Positions 34,009 through 42,482 of a stretch of DNA of 64,000 nucleotides are shown here, one piece after another. The stretch is from an uncultured Microbacteriaceae bacterium (GTDB taxonomy: Bacteria; Actinomycetota; Actinomycetes; Actinomycetales; Microbacteriaceae). Below the pieces are notes generated by a model. It ran no database searches. It saw nothing but the letters and a program-made list of their open reading frames with translations, and was not told the origin of the DNA. The position numbers and the translations under genes were made by a program. Location: the NCBI GenBank assembly GCA_947487835.1, contig CANKXX010000002.1, forward strand, positions 248,001 through 312,000, given 5' to 3'. How positions within the stretch are numbered: the stretch's first letter is position 1; the number at the start of each line of letters is the position of its first letter.

Positions 34009-34614
34009 GTGGACACCGCCGGCGGCTCCGGGACCAGTCGCGTGCTCACCGTGCCCAATCTGCTGAGCGTCGCGCGGCTCGCCCTGGTGCCCGTCTTCCT
34101 GTGGCTCCTGCTGAACGGCGACGACGTGCTCGCGCTCGTCGTGCTGGCCGTCGCGACGTTCACCGACCTCCTCGACGGCTACATCGCCCGGCGCTTCGAT
34201 CAGATCACCCGGCTCGGGCAGCTTCTCGATCCCGCGGCCGACCGGCTGTTCATGCTGGCCTGCCTCCTCGGGCTGGCGGCGCGCGAGATCCTGCCGTGGT
34301 GGCTCGCCCTGCTGATCGTCGCGCGCGACGTGTTCCTGATCGTGGTCGGCGTGGTGCTCGTCAACCACGGTTACGGTCCGTTACCCGTGCACCGCCTCGG
34401 GAAGATCGCCACCTTTTGTTTGTTCTACTCGCTCCCTATGATCGTGCTCGGACAGGCGCTCCCCGTCGTCGCCCCGTTCACCGATCCGGTCGGCTGGGCG
34501 TTCGCTCTCTGGGGAGCATTTCTGTACTGGTGGGCGGGGATTCTCTACGCCCGCCAGACAGGCCGTCTTCTCCGCGACGGCGGGGCGAACGCTCGCTCCG
34601 ATCCGATACGCTAA
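34009..34614 (+). CDS. CDP-alcohol phosphatidyltransferase
   Basis: A 201-residue membrane enzyme with about five to six hydrophobic segments. The full family signature D-x2-D-G-x2-A-R-x8-G-x3-D-x3-D is present at about residues 59-85, giving the Mg2+ site that transfers a phosphatidyl group from CDP-diacylglycerol. It may make phosphatidylglycerol phosphate or cardiolipin. GTG start, leaderless. The FHA-protein gene follows after 23 bases, an arrangement common in Microbacteriaceae, so it is probably co-transcribed with the FHA-MerR group. Confidence 0.9.
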   Translation: MDTAGGSGTSRVLTVPNLLSVARLALVPVFLWLLLNGDDVLALVVLAVATFTDLLDGYIARRFDQITRLGQLLDPAADRLFMLACLLGLAAREILPWWLALLIVARDVFLIVVGVVLVNHGYGPLPVHRLGKIATFCLFYSLPMIVLGQALPVVAPFTDPVGWAFALWGAFLYWWAGILYARQTGRLLRDGGANARSDPIR

Positions 34615-34637
34615 AGGGCTAATGAGGAGGTACGGGC

Positions 34638-35150
34638 ATGGATGACCGCGGTCTCGATGACACACCGGAACACGGTCGGATACCTGTAGGCGGGGTTCCC
34701 GAGCAGCAGCCGGAGTACATCAGTACGGACACGACTGCGACGTTCAGCGACGACCTCGCCGCCCAGCTCGCCGCCCTCGACTCGAGCGTCTCCACGGAGG
34801 AGCGCGAGGCGGTCGGCAGCCTCCCGTCCGGCTCGGCCCTGCTCGTGGTGCGCCGCGGCCCCAACGCGGGCGCCCGCTTCCTGCTCGACGCCGACGTGAC
34901 CACGGTGGGCCGCCACCCGGACGCCGACATCTTCCTCGACGACGTCACGGTATCGCGCCGGCACGCCCAGTTCCTGCGCCACGGCACCTCGTTCCAGGTC
35001 AAGGACCTCGGCTCCCTCAACGGCACGTACTTCGACGGCGTCCGCATCGACACGGCGCTGCTCAGCGACGGGGCGGAGGTGCAGGTGGGCAAGTTCCGCC
35101 TCACCTTCTACGCGTCGCGGCTCGACCTCGCGCGCGCGCTGAGCAAGTAG
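34638..35150 (+). CDS. garA: FHA-domain regulator (GarA/OdhI type)
   Basis: A 170-residue protein with a disordered N-terminus and a C-terminal FHA domain (about 65-160). The FHA hallmarks are VTTVGRHPDADIFLDD, SRRHAQF and LGSLNGTYFDG. The N-terminal DTTATF (about 31-36) corresponds to the double-Thr motif that Ser/Thr kinases modify in GarA/OdhI. The phosphorylated tail then binds the FHA domain and switches off inhibition of 2-oxoglutarate dehydrogenase and related enzymes. AGGAGG precedes the ATG by 8 bases. Stop overlaps the next start (TAGTG). Confidence 0.88.
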   Translation: MDDRGLDDTPEHGRIPVGGVPEQQPEYISTDTTATFSDDLAAQLAALDSSVSTEEREAVGSLPSGSALLVVRRGPNAGARFLLDADVTTVGRHPDADIFLDDVTVSRRHAQFLRHGTSFQVKDLGSLNGTYFDGVRIDTALLSDGAEVQVGKFRLTFYASRLDLARALSK

Positions 35151-35863
35151 TGGCAGCGTCCTCCGCCGCGGCGAGGCTGCCTGCGCCGGCACCGCTGCTC
35201 AGCATCGGTCAGGTGCTCGCCCGGCTCACGCCGGAGTTCCCCGACCTCACGCCGTCCAAGCTGCGCTTCCTCGAGGAGCAGAAGCTCGTGTCGCCCGCCC
35301 GCACGGAGTCCGGCTACCGCAAGTTCTGCGCCGCCGACGTCGACCGGCTGCGGCTCATCCTGTCGATGCAGCGGGACCACTACCTCCCGCTCAAGGTCAT
35401 CCGCGAGTACCTGCACGACGTCGACGCGGGCCGCACGCCCGAGTTCCCCGGTGCGGGGGCCGGCGCCGTCGCCGGGCCGCGACCGTCGATGCTGTCGCAG
35501 GAGCGCCGCTTCAACCGCGAGGAGCTGCTCCGCGAGGCCGGGGCGTCGCCCATGCTGCTGAACGACGCCGTGTCCGCCTCGGTGATCGTGCCCGCCGAGG
35601 TGTACGGCGACGACACGCTCGCGGTCCTCCGCGCCCTCGTGGAGCTGCAGCGCTGCGGGATCGAGCCGCGGCACCTGCGCGGCTTCCGCGCGGCCACGGA
35701 GCGCGAGCTCGGGCTCATCGAGAGCGCCCTCGCGCCGCTCGCCCGCAGGCGGGATGCATCGAGCAAGGCGGCCGTCGCTGAGCGCGCCAAGGAGATCGCG
35801 AACCAGCTCGAGGTGGTCCGCGGCAGCCTGATTCGATCCGCTCTCGGGCGCCTGGCCCAGTAG
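35150..35863 (+). CDS. ftsR: MerR-family regulator, FtsR-like
   Basis: A 237-residue MerR-type DNA-binding protein whose HTH begins at LLSIGQVLARLTPEFPDL and continues SKLRFLEEQKLVSPART. The second half contains a YGDDTLAVLRALVELQRCGIEPRHL segment found in the FtsR group. Gene order FHA-MerR-MerR is the same as around Rv1827-Rv1830 of mycobacteria. FtsR controls ftsZ expression in corynebacteria; the same role is inferred here. The GTG start shares its G with the stop of the FHA gene, so translation is coupled. Confidence 0.85.
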   Translation: MAASSAAARLPAPAPLLSIGQVLARLTPEFPDLTPSKLRFLEEQKLVSPARTESGYRKFCAADVDRLRLILSMQRDHYLPLKVIREYLHDVDAGRTPEFPGAGAGAVAGPRPSMLSQERRFNREELLREAGASPMLLNDAVSASVIVPAEVYGDDTLAVLRALVELQRCGIEPRHLRGFRAATERELGLIESALAPLARRRDASSKAAVAERAKEIANQLEVVRGSLIRSALGRLAQ

Positions 35864-35964
35864 ACTGATCCGAAACCTCCCTCCGACATCCGACACGCCG
35901 GGGGCTTCGGTCGAATGTCCCTCGGGGCGACCGTCGTCGTCGGTACCTTTGACGGAGTTGGTTC

Positions 35965-35980
35965 GGCCGGGATACCGGCC
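35965..35980 (+). other. Hairpin before second MerR gene
   Basis: GGCCGG-GATA-CCGGCC forms a compact 6-bp stem with a 4-nt loop, just before the AAAGG ribosome binding site of the gene at 36002. TAGACT at 35860-35865, overlapping the preceding stop, may be the -10 box, which would give a leader of about 130 nt containing this hairpin. Translational control is possible. Confidence 0.4.
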
Positions 35981-36001
35981 GAAAGGGTGAAAGGCAGTCC
36001 G

Positions 36002-36547
36002 ATGAGTGATCTCAGCCGTAACGACGGAGCGCGTTACGACCTCGGTCTGCTGTTCACCGACGGTTTGCCCGAGATGGACGCGAACGCCGGCTATCGCGGC
36101 GCCGTCGCCGCTCGCGCGGCGGGCATCAGCTATCGCCAGCTCGACTACTGGGCGCGCACCGGACTCGTGGAGCCCACCGTCCGCGGCGCCGCCGGGTCCG
36201 GATCGCAGCGCCTCTACGGCTTCCGCGACATCCTCGTGCTCAAGCTCGTGAAGCGGCTCCTCGACACGGGCATCTCCCTCCAGCAGATCCGCACCGCCGT
36301 CAACCAGCTCCGCGAGGCGGGCGTGAACGACCTGGCCCAGACGACGCTCATGAGCGACGGCGCCAGCGTCTACCTCTGCACCTCGAACGACGAGGTCATC
36401 GACCTCGTGAGCCGCGGCCAGGGCGTCTTCGGCATCGCCGTCGGCAAGGTCCTCCGCGAGGTCGAGACCAGCCTCGTCGAGCTCAACACCGAGACGGTCG
36501 ACCCGATGGACGAGCTGGCGGCCCGCCGGGCGAGCAAGGCCAGCTGA
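36002..36547 (+). CDS. MerR-family regulator, second of pair
   Basis: A 181-residue MerR-type regulator with the HTH in YRGAVAARAAGISYRQLDYW and wing VRGAAGSGSQRLYGFRDILVL, related to Rv1830 of mycobacteria. The C-terminal part is predicted to form a dimerisation helix and a small sheet (GASVYLCTSNDEVIDLV). ATG at 36002 follows AAAGG by 8 bases; the longer upstream frame crosses the hairpin leader. Probably controls growth-linked genes together with the FtsR-like partner. Its stop codon is the first triplet of a 46-bp repeat. Confidence 0.85.
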   Translation: MSDLSRNDGARYDLGLLFTDGLPEMDANAGYRGAVAARAAGISYRQLDYWARTGLVEPTVRGAAGSGSQRLYGFRDILVLKLVKRLLDTGISLQQIRTAVNQLREAGVNDLAQTTLMSDGASVYLCTSNDEVIDLVSRGQGVFGIAVGKVLREVETSLVELNTETVDPMDELAARRASKAS

Positions 36548-36855
36548 CCCATCACGGTCCCTGAGCTTGTCGAAGGGACGTAACGCCGCTGCGGTTGCAC
36601 TGAGCGGCTGATGCACGCAGCGCAGGCTCCGGCACCTCCGCGACGGTAACCGTTCCCGGATCGCCGCGCCGCCCCCTGTGAGGGAGCCTGCGTTGGTTAC
36701 GCGGCTGGCCTGCATTCAGCACCCACGCTGCCCTGAGCCTGACCCATCACGGTCCCTGAGCTTGTCGAAGGGACGTAACGCCGCTTCGGCAGGCTCAGCG
36801 ACCGCGTGGGTGCGTCCCCGGGGTGGCGTGTGTCGCTTCGGCAGGCTCAGCGACC
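36545..36855. repeat. REP-like elements and an exact 46-bp duplication
   Basis: A 46-bp sequence starting with TGACCCATCACGG occurs at 36545-36590 and exactly again at 36740-36785. Each copy contains a REP hairpin (36557-36579, 36752-36774). Two further REP variants with CTTCGGCAGGCTCAGCGAC lie at about 36783-36803 and 36834-36855. The stretch 36548-37036 holds no supported gene. Confidence 0.85.
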
Positions 36856-36905
36856 GCGAGGAGACCTCCGCGGGTACGTTCCGTCGGCGGATCTGTCGGT
36901 TGCCG

Positions 36906-36989
36906 GACGCAATTCAGCAGACCTCGGGCGACACGCCGCGTCCGGGTGCGGACACGCCGGGCTTCCGGGCTGATCTGCTGAATTGCGTC
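36906..36989. repeat. 84-bp element bounded by 16-bp inverted repeats
   Basis: GACGCAATTCAGCAGA (36906-36921) and its exact reverse complement (36974-36989) flank 52 GC-rich bases that include ACACGCCG twice. The element lies 47 bases past the convergent fliW gene end. It has the form of a miniature palindromic element or a bidirectional terminator. No flanking target-site duplication was recognised. Confidence 0.75.
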
Positions 36990-37036
36990 GAGAGCCGGCC
37001 CGCAACGGGAAGGAACGTCACCGAAGCGCACCCGCG

Positions 37037-37417
37037 TTACGCGGCGGCGCGGAGCTCCTGGCGCAGGGAGTAGTTCTGGCCCTCCAGGATGAACTGGGCG
37101 CTCGCCCCGGTGGACGCGTTCACCACGATGGGCGCGAGAAGGTTCACCGTGGTGCCGTCCTCGGCCGGGTTCGCGACGACGAGGACGATCGCGTCCTCCG
37201 GCGTCCGCACGTCGACCGAGGCGCACTGCTCGTCCGTGAGCATCGGCGCGTAGTCGGGCAGGTGCACCTGCGCGTCGAGCAGGAAGAGGCGCAGCTCGGA
37301 ATCGAGGTTGGCGTGCATGGCGTAGAGGCCGTCCGCGCCGTCGATCTTGTCGAGCGAGAAGTCGACGAGCGGGGCGAGTCCGGGCGGCGGGGCGACGAAG
37401 GTCAGTACAGGGTTCAC
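37037..37417 (-). CDS. fliW: Flagellar assembly factor FliW
   Basis: A 126-residue FliW protein. Conserved segments are FVAPPPGLAPLVDF-like N-terminus, LFLLDAQVHLPDY and VVANPAEDGTTVNLLAPIVVN. FliW binds flagellin and, when freed, antagonises CsrA, which links flagellin synthesis to export. csrA is not in the window. The GTG start overlaps the flgL stop (GTGA). It ends the leftward operon transcribed from the sigma-28-type promoter at 40330-40357. Confidence 0.9.
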   Translation of the reverse strand: MNPVLTFVAPPPGLAPLVDFSLDKIDGADGLYAMHANLDSELRLFLLDAQVHLPDYAPMLTDEQCASVDVRTPEDAIVLVVANPAEDGTTVNLLAPIVVNASTGASAQFILEGQNYSLRQELRAAA

Positions 37418-38298
37418 GAGAGGAAGTCCATCAGGGTCGGCTGGAGAACGCGGGCGGTTACGGCGAGGGCGGACTGGTAGGAGACCTCCTGCAGCTTGAG
37501 GTCGAGGATGACCTTGCTCAGGTCGACGTCCTCGATGCCGGCTCTCTGGGCTTCCAGGGTTCCGGACAGCGTCATGAGCGTCTCCTCCGCCTTCAGTATC
37601 TGGGCATGGCGGGTGCCGAGCTCGGCGTGACCCGCGATGACGGTGTTGAGCCGCGCGTCGACGGCGTCGAGGTGGGTGCTCACGCTGACGCCGGCGCGGA
37701 GGTCCGAGGAGATGCGGTTGATCAGCGCGAACGCGGAGTCGCCCCCGGCGCCGAAGATCGCGGCCCCGTCGGCGTCGACGCGGACGGTGGTGTCCGCGCC
37801 GATGCGCCGCTGCACGGCGCCGTTCCCCGCTCCGCTGAAGCTGAAGTCGGGGGCGAACGCCGACGCGGAGTCGGAGTTGCCGGCGAAGACCGAGCGGCCC
37901 TGGTACTTGGTGTTGGCCTGGCCGAGCAGCTCGCTGCGCAGGCCGTCGAGCTCTGAGGCGATGGCCTCACGGGTCGCCGGCGTCAGCGTGGCCTCGTTCG
38001 CGCCCTGCACGGTGAGGTCGCGCACGCGGTTGAGGATGCGCTCGCTCGCGCCCAGGGCGGCGTCGCCCATGGTGAGCCAGCCGTTGCCGTTGTCCGCGTT
38101 GCGGGCGTACTGCTCGGCGGCGCGCTGCTGCCCGCGTACGCGGAGCGAGTCGCCGGTGCCCGTGGGGTCGTCGGAGGGCTTGGTGATCGCCTTCTGCGAC
38201 GACGCCTGGCTCTGCAGCGTCGCCAGGCGCGCCATGCTCGTCTGCAGGTTGCGCTGGGCAGACGTCATCAGCGTCTGGTTGGTGACACGGGAGACCAT
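37414..38298 (-). CDS. flgL: Flagellar hook-associated protein 3 (FlgL)
   Basis: The 294-residue hook-filament junction protein begins MVSRVTNQTLMTSAQRNLQ and ends in a flagellin-like helix (LQEVSYQSALAVTARVLQPT), the two parts that form the coiled D0/D1 domains. The middle holds a short variable domain. It forms the junction ring with FlgK before the flagellin filament. It lies between flgK and fliW; its ATG follows the flgK stop by 3 bases. Secreted by the flagellar type III system without cleaved signal. Confidence 0.92.
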   Translation of the reverse strand: MVSRVTNQTLMTSAQRNLQTSMARLATLQSQASSQKAITKPSDDPTGTGDSLRVRGQQRAAEQYARNADNGNGWLTMGDAALGASERILNRVRDLTVQGANEATLTPATREAIASELDGLRSELLGQANTKYQGRSVFAGNSDSASAFAPDFSFSGAGNGAVQRRIGADTTVRVDADGAAIFGAGGDSAFALINRISSDLRAGVSVSTHLDAVDARLNTVIAGHAELGTRHAQILKAEETLMTLSGTLEAQRAGIEDVDLSKVILDLKLQEVSYQSALAVTARVLQPTLMDFLS

Positions 38299-38301
38299 CG
38301 G

Positions 38302-39726
38302 TTACCTTCCCACCAGTCCGGTGCGGTTGATCAGCACGTCGAGCATCTCGTCGACCGCGGTCATGACCCGGGCGGCGCCCTGGTAGGCGTGCTGGAACGT
38401 CAGCAGGTTCACGTTCTCCTCGTCCATGTCGACCGTGGAGTTGGCCAGCTGCTGGTTCTTGGCGGACGTCGCGGCGACGTCGGTGAGCACCGAGTGGTGC
38501 GCCTCCGTCTTCGCGGCGACGGCGATCGTGGTCACGAAGGCAGTCCAGCGGGAGTCGGGGGAGCCGGCCCCGACGCCGAGCTGCGAGATGGAGTCCGCGA
38601 CCGACCCGTCCTTCGCACCCGCACCGGGCGTGCCCGAGGCGATGCCGGCGGCGTCGGTGGGCAGCACGGTCAGACCCTTGGCGGCGGGCACTCCCGCGGT
38701 GAAGCCGAAGAAGTCGCGCCCGGTGGCTCCGGACGGGGTCGCCCCGCCGCTGTGCACGGTGTTGACCTGGGCGGCCAGCTGGGTGGCGAACGCGTTGTAG
38801 GTGGCGGCGACCTCGGCGAGCGTGCCGCCGGTGCCGGATGCGGTGGCCGGCGCGAGCACGGACAGCCAGCCCGCGATGCGGCCGCCGTCGAGCGCGACGG
38901 GGGCCCCGGGGCGGTGCGACCACTCCAGTGCGACGGGCGAGCCCGCGGCTCCGCTGAGGGACCGGGATCCCACGACGGTCACGGATCGCGCGCTGTCGCC
39001 GGTCACGAGGGCGTTGCCGCCGATGAACACGTCGACGGTGCCGTCGGCCTTCTCCCGCACGGCGCCGCCGGCGAGGGACGCGATGCTCTCCGTCAGCGAG
39101 GCGCGCCTGTCGATCAGCTCGTTGGCGTTGCCGCCCGACGAGAGGGTGGACCGGATCGCGACGTTCAGATCCGCGACCTGCGCGGCCGCGCTGTTCAGCT
39201 GGGAGCCGAGGGTGTCGACGACGGAGCGCTGTTTCGTCCACTCGTCCTCGACCTGGCTGTAGCGGTCGGCGAGAGAGGTGGTGAGCACGGAGGCGTTGCT
39301 GAGCACGAGGGCGCCGGCGGCCGGATCGCCCGCGCGGTTCGACAGGTCCTGCCAGGCCGCCCACATCTCCTGCAGCTGGTCGGAGATGCCGTTCTCGCCG
39401 GGTTCCTGCAGCGACGTCTCGACCGTGGCGAGCACGTCGGCGCGGGTCGACTGGTAACCGGACGCGGCGGACGACGAGCGCACCTGCGCGTCGAGGTGGA
39501 GGTTGCCGAGCCGCGCGATGGAGTCGACGGAGACGCCCTGGCCGGGTCGCACGCCGGACGAGAAGAGGCCGGTGTGGGCCGGGGCGGCGACGGAGGAGGT
39601 CTGCACGCGCTGGCGGGTGTACCCCTCGGTGTTGGCGTTCGCGATGTTCTGGCCGACGACGTCCAGCCCGGCGCGGGCGGCGACGAGGCCGCTGTACGCC
39701 GTGGACAGGCCACTGAATGTGCTCAT
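38302..39726 (-). CDS. flgK: Flagellar hook-associated protein 1 (FlgK)
   Basis: A 474-residue protein. The N-terminal rod-type motif GLDVVGQNIANANTEGYTRQRV (given in part as NIANANTEGY) and the C-terminal NLLTFQHAYQGAARVMTAVDEM helix are the D0 domains shared with hook and rod proteins. It caps the hook and starts the filament junction. ATG at 39726 is supported by the conserved N-terminal STFSGLSTAYSGL. It follows flgN by 11 bases. Confidence 0.93.
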   Translation of the reverse strand: MSTFSGLSTAYSGLVAARAGLDVVGQNIANANTEGYTRQRVQTSSVAAPAHTGLFSSGVRPGQGVSVDSIARLGNLHLDAQVRSSSAASGYQSTRADVLATVETSLQEPGENGISDQLQEMWAAWQDLSNRAGDPAAGALVLSNASVLTTSLADRYSQVEDEWTKQRSVVDTLGSQLNSAAAQVADLNVAIRSTLSSGGNANELIDRRASLTESIASLAGGAVREKADGTVDVFIGGNALVTGDSARSVTVVGSRSLSGAAGSPVALEWSHRPGAPVALDGGRIAGWLSVLAPATASGTGGTLAEVAATYNAFATQLAAQVNTVHSGGATPSGATGRDFFGFTAGVPAAKGLTVLPTDAAGIASGTPGAGAKDGSVADSISQLGVGAGSPDSRWTAFVTTIAVAAKTEAHHSVLTDVAATSAKNQQLANSTVDMDEENVNLLTFQHAYQGAARVMTAVDEMLDVLINRTGLVGR

Positions 39727-39737
39727 GGTGCTGACTC

Positions 39738-40223
39738 CTACAGGGTCCGGTCGACGAGCCGGCTGCCCGCGGCGACGACGCCGGATGCCCCGGTCGCGTC
39801 GTAGGTGGTGGGATCGAGGTTCACGCCGGCAAGGGTCTCCTGGGTCGACCGGGCGGCGGCGCGGAGGAACTGCTCGTTCTCGTCGCGGAGTCCCTTGATC
39901 TGGCCGGTCAGCTGCGTCATCGCCTGCAGGTGCCCGGCGAAGATGTCCGACCACGGACCGGCGGGGGCGTGCGCCACCAGCTCGCGCAGCGGCGCGTCCT
40001 CGTCCGCTCCCCACTCGCGGGCGAGCGACGCGGCCTCGACGGACCGGGCGAGGCCGGTGCTGCGCAGCCGTGCGAGCACCTGCTCCACCTCGCGGGTGGC
40101 GTGCTGCACCCAGCGCGACTTGCCCGCGGTGAGCAGGAGCTGCTCCTCCTCGAGCTTGAAGCTGAGCAGTTCGAGCAGCTCGCGCTCCCGCCAGAGCAGC
40201 GCCGACAGTTCGTTCGCGCCCAC
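39738..40223 (-). CDS. flgN: FlgN-type export chaperone
   Basis: A 161-residue helical protein, GANELSALLWRERELLELL at the start, continuing through KLEEEQLLLTAGKSRWV. This is the pattern of FlgN chaperones, which hold FlgK and FlgL before export; its place just upstream of those genes agrees. GTG at 40223 has GGAGGA 6 bases upstream, which rules out the longer frame. First gene of the leftward hook-junction operon, with a leader of about 100 nt from its sigma-28-type promoter. Confidence 0.8.
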   Translation of the reverse strand: MGANELSALLWRERELLELLSFKLEEEQLLLTAGKSRWVQHATREVEQVLARLRSTGLARSVEAASLAREWGADEDAPLRELVAHAPAGPWSDIFAGHLQAMTQLTGQIKGLRDENEQFLRAAARSTQETLAGVNLDPTTYDATGASGVVAAGSRLVDRTL

Positions 40224-40329
40224 GCTGTTCCTCCGACTCTTTCTTTTCGTCCGTGTTGTCGTGACCGGGGTGTCCGAGGTGGCCCTTCGGCCGTCGTCCC
40301 GGGGCGGTGAGTACCGCCTTCGGGGAGCA

Positions 40330-40357
40330 CTATCGGCCGGGGGCGCCGGGATGTTAG
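40330..40357 (-). promoter_or_regulatory. Sigma-28-type promoter of flgN-flgK-flgL-fliW
   Basis: On the minus strand TAAC (40353-40356) is followed, after exactly 15 bases, by GCCGATAG (40330-40337). This is near the FliA consensus TAAA-N15-GCCGATAA and identical in box sequence to the promoters before fliC and flgB. The expected transcript begins near 40322, about 100 nt before the flgN start. Confidence 0.85.
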
Positions 40358-40534
40358 CGAGCGGGCCCGATCCGTTCCGCAACACGTCCCCTCTATGGGT
40401 GTGCCACCAAAGGGGGGCACCCGAACCCCCGTTGTGGGGGCTCCGGAATCAACACGGGAAAGACGCCGATCACTAGCGTGAGAGAGCAGGCGAGAACGAC
40501 TCTCGCCGGGGGGATTTTCCGGGGGGAAAACACA

Positions 40535-41356
40535 ATGGATCGTGCTGCGCGCAATCGCCTGGTCGTCGAGAACCTGCCGCTCGTCGGCTACCTCGTTTCC
40601 GAGGTCTGCGCCCGAGCCAGCCACCTCTCGCGGGACGACCTGGCCTCGGCCGGCGCGCTCGCCCTGGTGACCGCGGCGGACGCCTTCAACCCCGACCTCG
40701 GCATCCCGTTCGGTGCATACGCCCGCAAGCGCATCGTCGGCGCCTTCGCCGACGACATGCGGGCGAGCGACTGGGCCAGCCGTGGCACGCGCCGCCGCAT
40801 CAAGGACACGATGGCGGTGCAGGAGACGCTCACCGCGAGCCTCGGCCGCACGCCGACCGTCGACGAGCTGGCCGCGGCCCTCGGCACCGACCGGGAGACC
40901 ACCGTCTCCGCTCTCGCCGACGCGTCCCGCACCGTGACCGCGCTGGACGACGTGACCGCGGAGTTCCTGGCCGCCGAGACCGTGCTGCCGGAGGAGAGCC
41001 TGCTCGAGTCCGAGAAGCTCCGCTACCTGCACGCCTCGGTCGACGCGCTCCCGGAGCGCATGCGCCTCATCGTCCGCGCCATCTACTTCGAGGACCGCAC
41101 GGTCAAGGAGGTGGCCGAGGAGCTCGGCATCACCCACTCCGCCGTGTCCCAGCAGCGCACCGAGGCCATGCGCCTGCTGCGCGACGGCTTCGGCACCCAC
41201 TACGCGGACGACCCCGCGGCGGAGTACACGCCCGAGTCCCGCACCGCCCCCGCCCGCCGCGCCGCGTACCTCGCGCGCATGGCCGAGGGCACCATGGCCG
41301 GCATGGCGCGCGCCCTGCAGCCGACCGTCCTGGCGCACTCCAGCGTCGCGTCCTGA
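40535..41356 (+). CDS. fliA: Flagellar sigma factor FliA/WhiG type
   Basis: A 273-residue sigma factor with region 2 (ENLPLVGYLVSEVCARA, then GIPFGAYARKRIVGAFADDMR), region 3 and region 4 (VDALPERMRLIVRAIYFED, HTH in VKEVAEELGITHSAVSQQR). This is the FliA/SigD/WhiG group. It should read the three TAAC-N15/16-GCCGATAG promoters in this window. ATG at 40535 follows a purine run GGGGGGAAAA; the longer frame starts in the promoter region. A -10-like GCCGATCA at 40465-40472 with GAAT 15 bases upstream hints at self-activation, but the -35 match is poor. Confidence 0.9.
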   Translation: MDRAARNRLVVENLPLVGYLVSEVCARASHLSRDDLASAGALALVTAADAFNPDLGIPFGAYARKRIVGAFADDMRASDWASRGTRRRIKDTMAVQETLTASLGRTPTVDELAAALGTDRETTVSALADASRTVTALDDVTAEFLAAETVLPEESLLESEKLRYLHASVDALPERMRLIVRAIYFEDRTVKEVAEELGITHSAVSQQRTEAMRLLRDGFGTHYADDPAAEYTPESRTAPARRAAYLARMAEGTMAGMARALQPTVLAHSSVAS

Positions 41357-41357
41357 T

Positions 41358-41375
41358 CCGAAGAAAAAACTTCGG
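41358..41375 (+). terminator. Hairpin after fliA
   Basis: CCGAAG-AAAAAA-CTTCGG forms a 6-bp stem with a six-A loop, 2 bases after the fliA stop and just before the fliC promoter. It may separate the two transcripts. No T-tract follows. Confidence 0.5.
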
Positions 41376-41383
41376 CGGACTCC

Positions 41384-41410
41384 TAACCACGGCGTCGGCA
41401 CTGCCGATAG
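41384..41410 (+). promoter_or_regulatory. Sigma-28-type promoter of fliC
   Basis: TAAC (41384-41387), 15 bases, GCCGATAG (41403-41410). The boxes match those before flgN and flgB. The predicted start near 41418 gives a leader of about 54 nt that ends in GGAGGA before the fliC ATG. Confidence 0.88.
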
Positions 41411-41471
41411 CTATTCACGTCAGCCCACGGAAGGGCAGACAGTACGACCCACATCACGGAGGAGAACAACA

Positions 41472-42308
41472 ATGGGTATGCAGATCAACACCAACCTCGC
41501 GGCGAACAACTCGTACCGCAACCTCAGCACCACGCAGAACGACCTGTCCAAGTCGCTGGAGAAGCTGTCCAGCGGCCTCCGCATCAACCGCGCAGCGGAC
41601 GACGCGGCGGGTCTCGCCATCTCGGAGGGCCTGAAGTCGCAGGTCGGAGGCCTCTCGGTCGCCGCCCGCAACGCTCAGGACGGCATCAGCGTCATCCAGA
41701 CCGCTGAAGGCTCGCTCACCGAGGTGCACTCCATCCTGCAGCGCGTGCGTGACCTCGCTGTTCAGTCCGGCAACGACTCGAACAACGCGGACTCCCGCGC
41801 CGCGATCGCGACCGAGGTCACGGAGCTCGGCAAGGAGCTCACCCGTATCGGTGACTCCACGAACTTCAACGGCATCAACCTCCTCGACGGCGCCAAGACC
41901 TCGCTGACCTTCCAGGTCGGCGCGGGCTCCAACGCCGCCGCGGACCAGATCACCGTCGACCTCACCGACGTCAAGGCGATCGGAACGGCCATCAGCGGCC
42001 TCGCAGCCGCCGGCTTCGCCGATGCAGCCGCGTCGCTCACCACGATCGCCGCCGTTGACACGCAGATCAAGGGCGTTTCTACCGCTCGCGCCGAGCTCGG
42101 TGCCAGCCAGAACCGCTTCGAGTCCGTCGTGCGCAACATCTCCGTCTCGAAGGAGAACCTGTCCGCGGCCGGATCGCGCATCCGCGACACGGACATGGCT
42201 GAGGAAATGGTCAAGTTCACCCGCGCGAACATCCTCTCGCAGGCCGGTACGTCCATGCTCGCGCAGGCGAACCAGTCCAACCAGGGCGTCCTCTCGCTCC
42301 TCCGCTAA
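41472..42308 (+). CDS. fliC: Flagellin
   Basis: A 278-residue flagellin with conserved N-terminal D0/D1 (MGMQINTNLAANNSYRNLS, then SSGLRINRAADDAAGLAIS) and C-terminal D1/D0 (SRIRDTDMAEEMVKFTRANI, then QANQSNQGVLSLL). The central variable domain is short, as in many soil actinobacteria. GGAGGA lies 7 bases before ATG. Transcribed from its own sigma-28-type promoter and ended by a long hairpin at 42346-42401, so it can be made at a high level. Codon use is strongly biased, with few rare codons. Confidence 0.97.
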   Translation: MGMQINTNLAANNSYRNLSTTQNDLSKSLEKLSSGLRINRAADDAAGLAISEGLKSQVGGLSVAARNAQDGISVIQTAEGSLTEVHSILQRVRDLAVQSGNDSNNADSRAAIATEVTELGKELTRIGDSTNFNGINLLDGAKTSLTFQVGAGSNAAADQITVDLTDVKAIGTAISGLAAAGFADAAASLTTIAAVDTQIKGVSTARAELGASQNRFESVVRNISVSKENLSAAGSRIRDTDMAEEMVKFTRANILSQAGTSMLAQANQSNQGVLSLLR

Positions 42309-42345
42309 GCGAAGCGGCTAGAGAACCCCTCGCACGAGGATCGAT

Positions 42346-42401
42346 GGCCGGTGGTGTTGGAGGGATGGGGTTGACACTCCGTTCCGCCTTCACCACCGGC
42401 C
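42346..42401 (+). terminator. Large hairpin between fliC and fliD
   Basis: GGCCGGTGGTG (42346-42356) and CACCACCGGCC (42391-42401) form a perfect 11-bp stem with a 34-nt loop, followed by CTCTCTCGTT. It probably ends or thins the abundant flagellin transcript before fliD. A smaller stem CCTCG-CA-CGAGG lies at about 42328-42339. Confidence 0.7.
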
Positions 42402-42482
42402 TCTCTCGTTCGCCCCGGCGCACGCCGCCCGCGCGCGCCGGACACGCACCACCGACCTGACCAGCGGGAAAGAGAAGCACCC

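Noticed and set aside
40446-40472. A fourth sigma-28 promoter before fliA
   Set aside because: GCCGATCA fits the -10 only partly and the -35 position reads GAAT; kept as a weak hint in the fliA entry.
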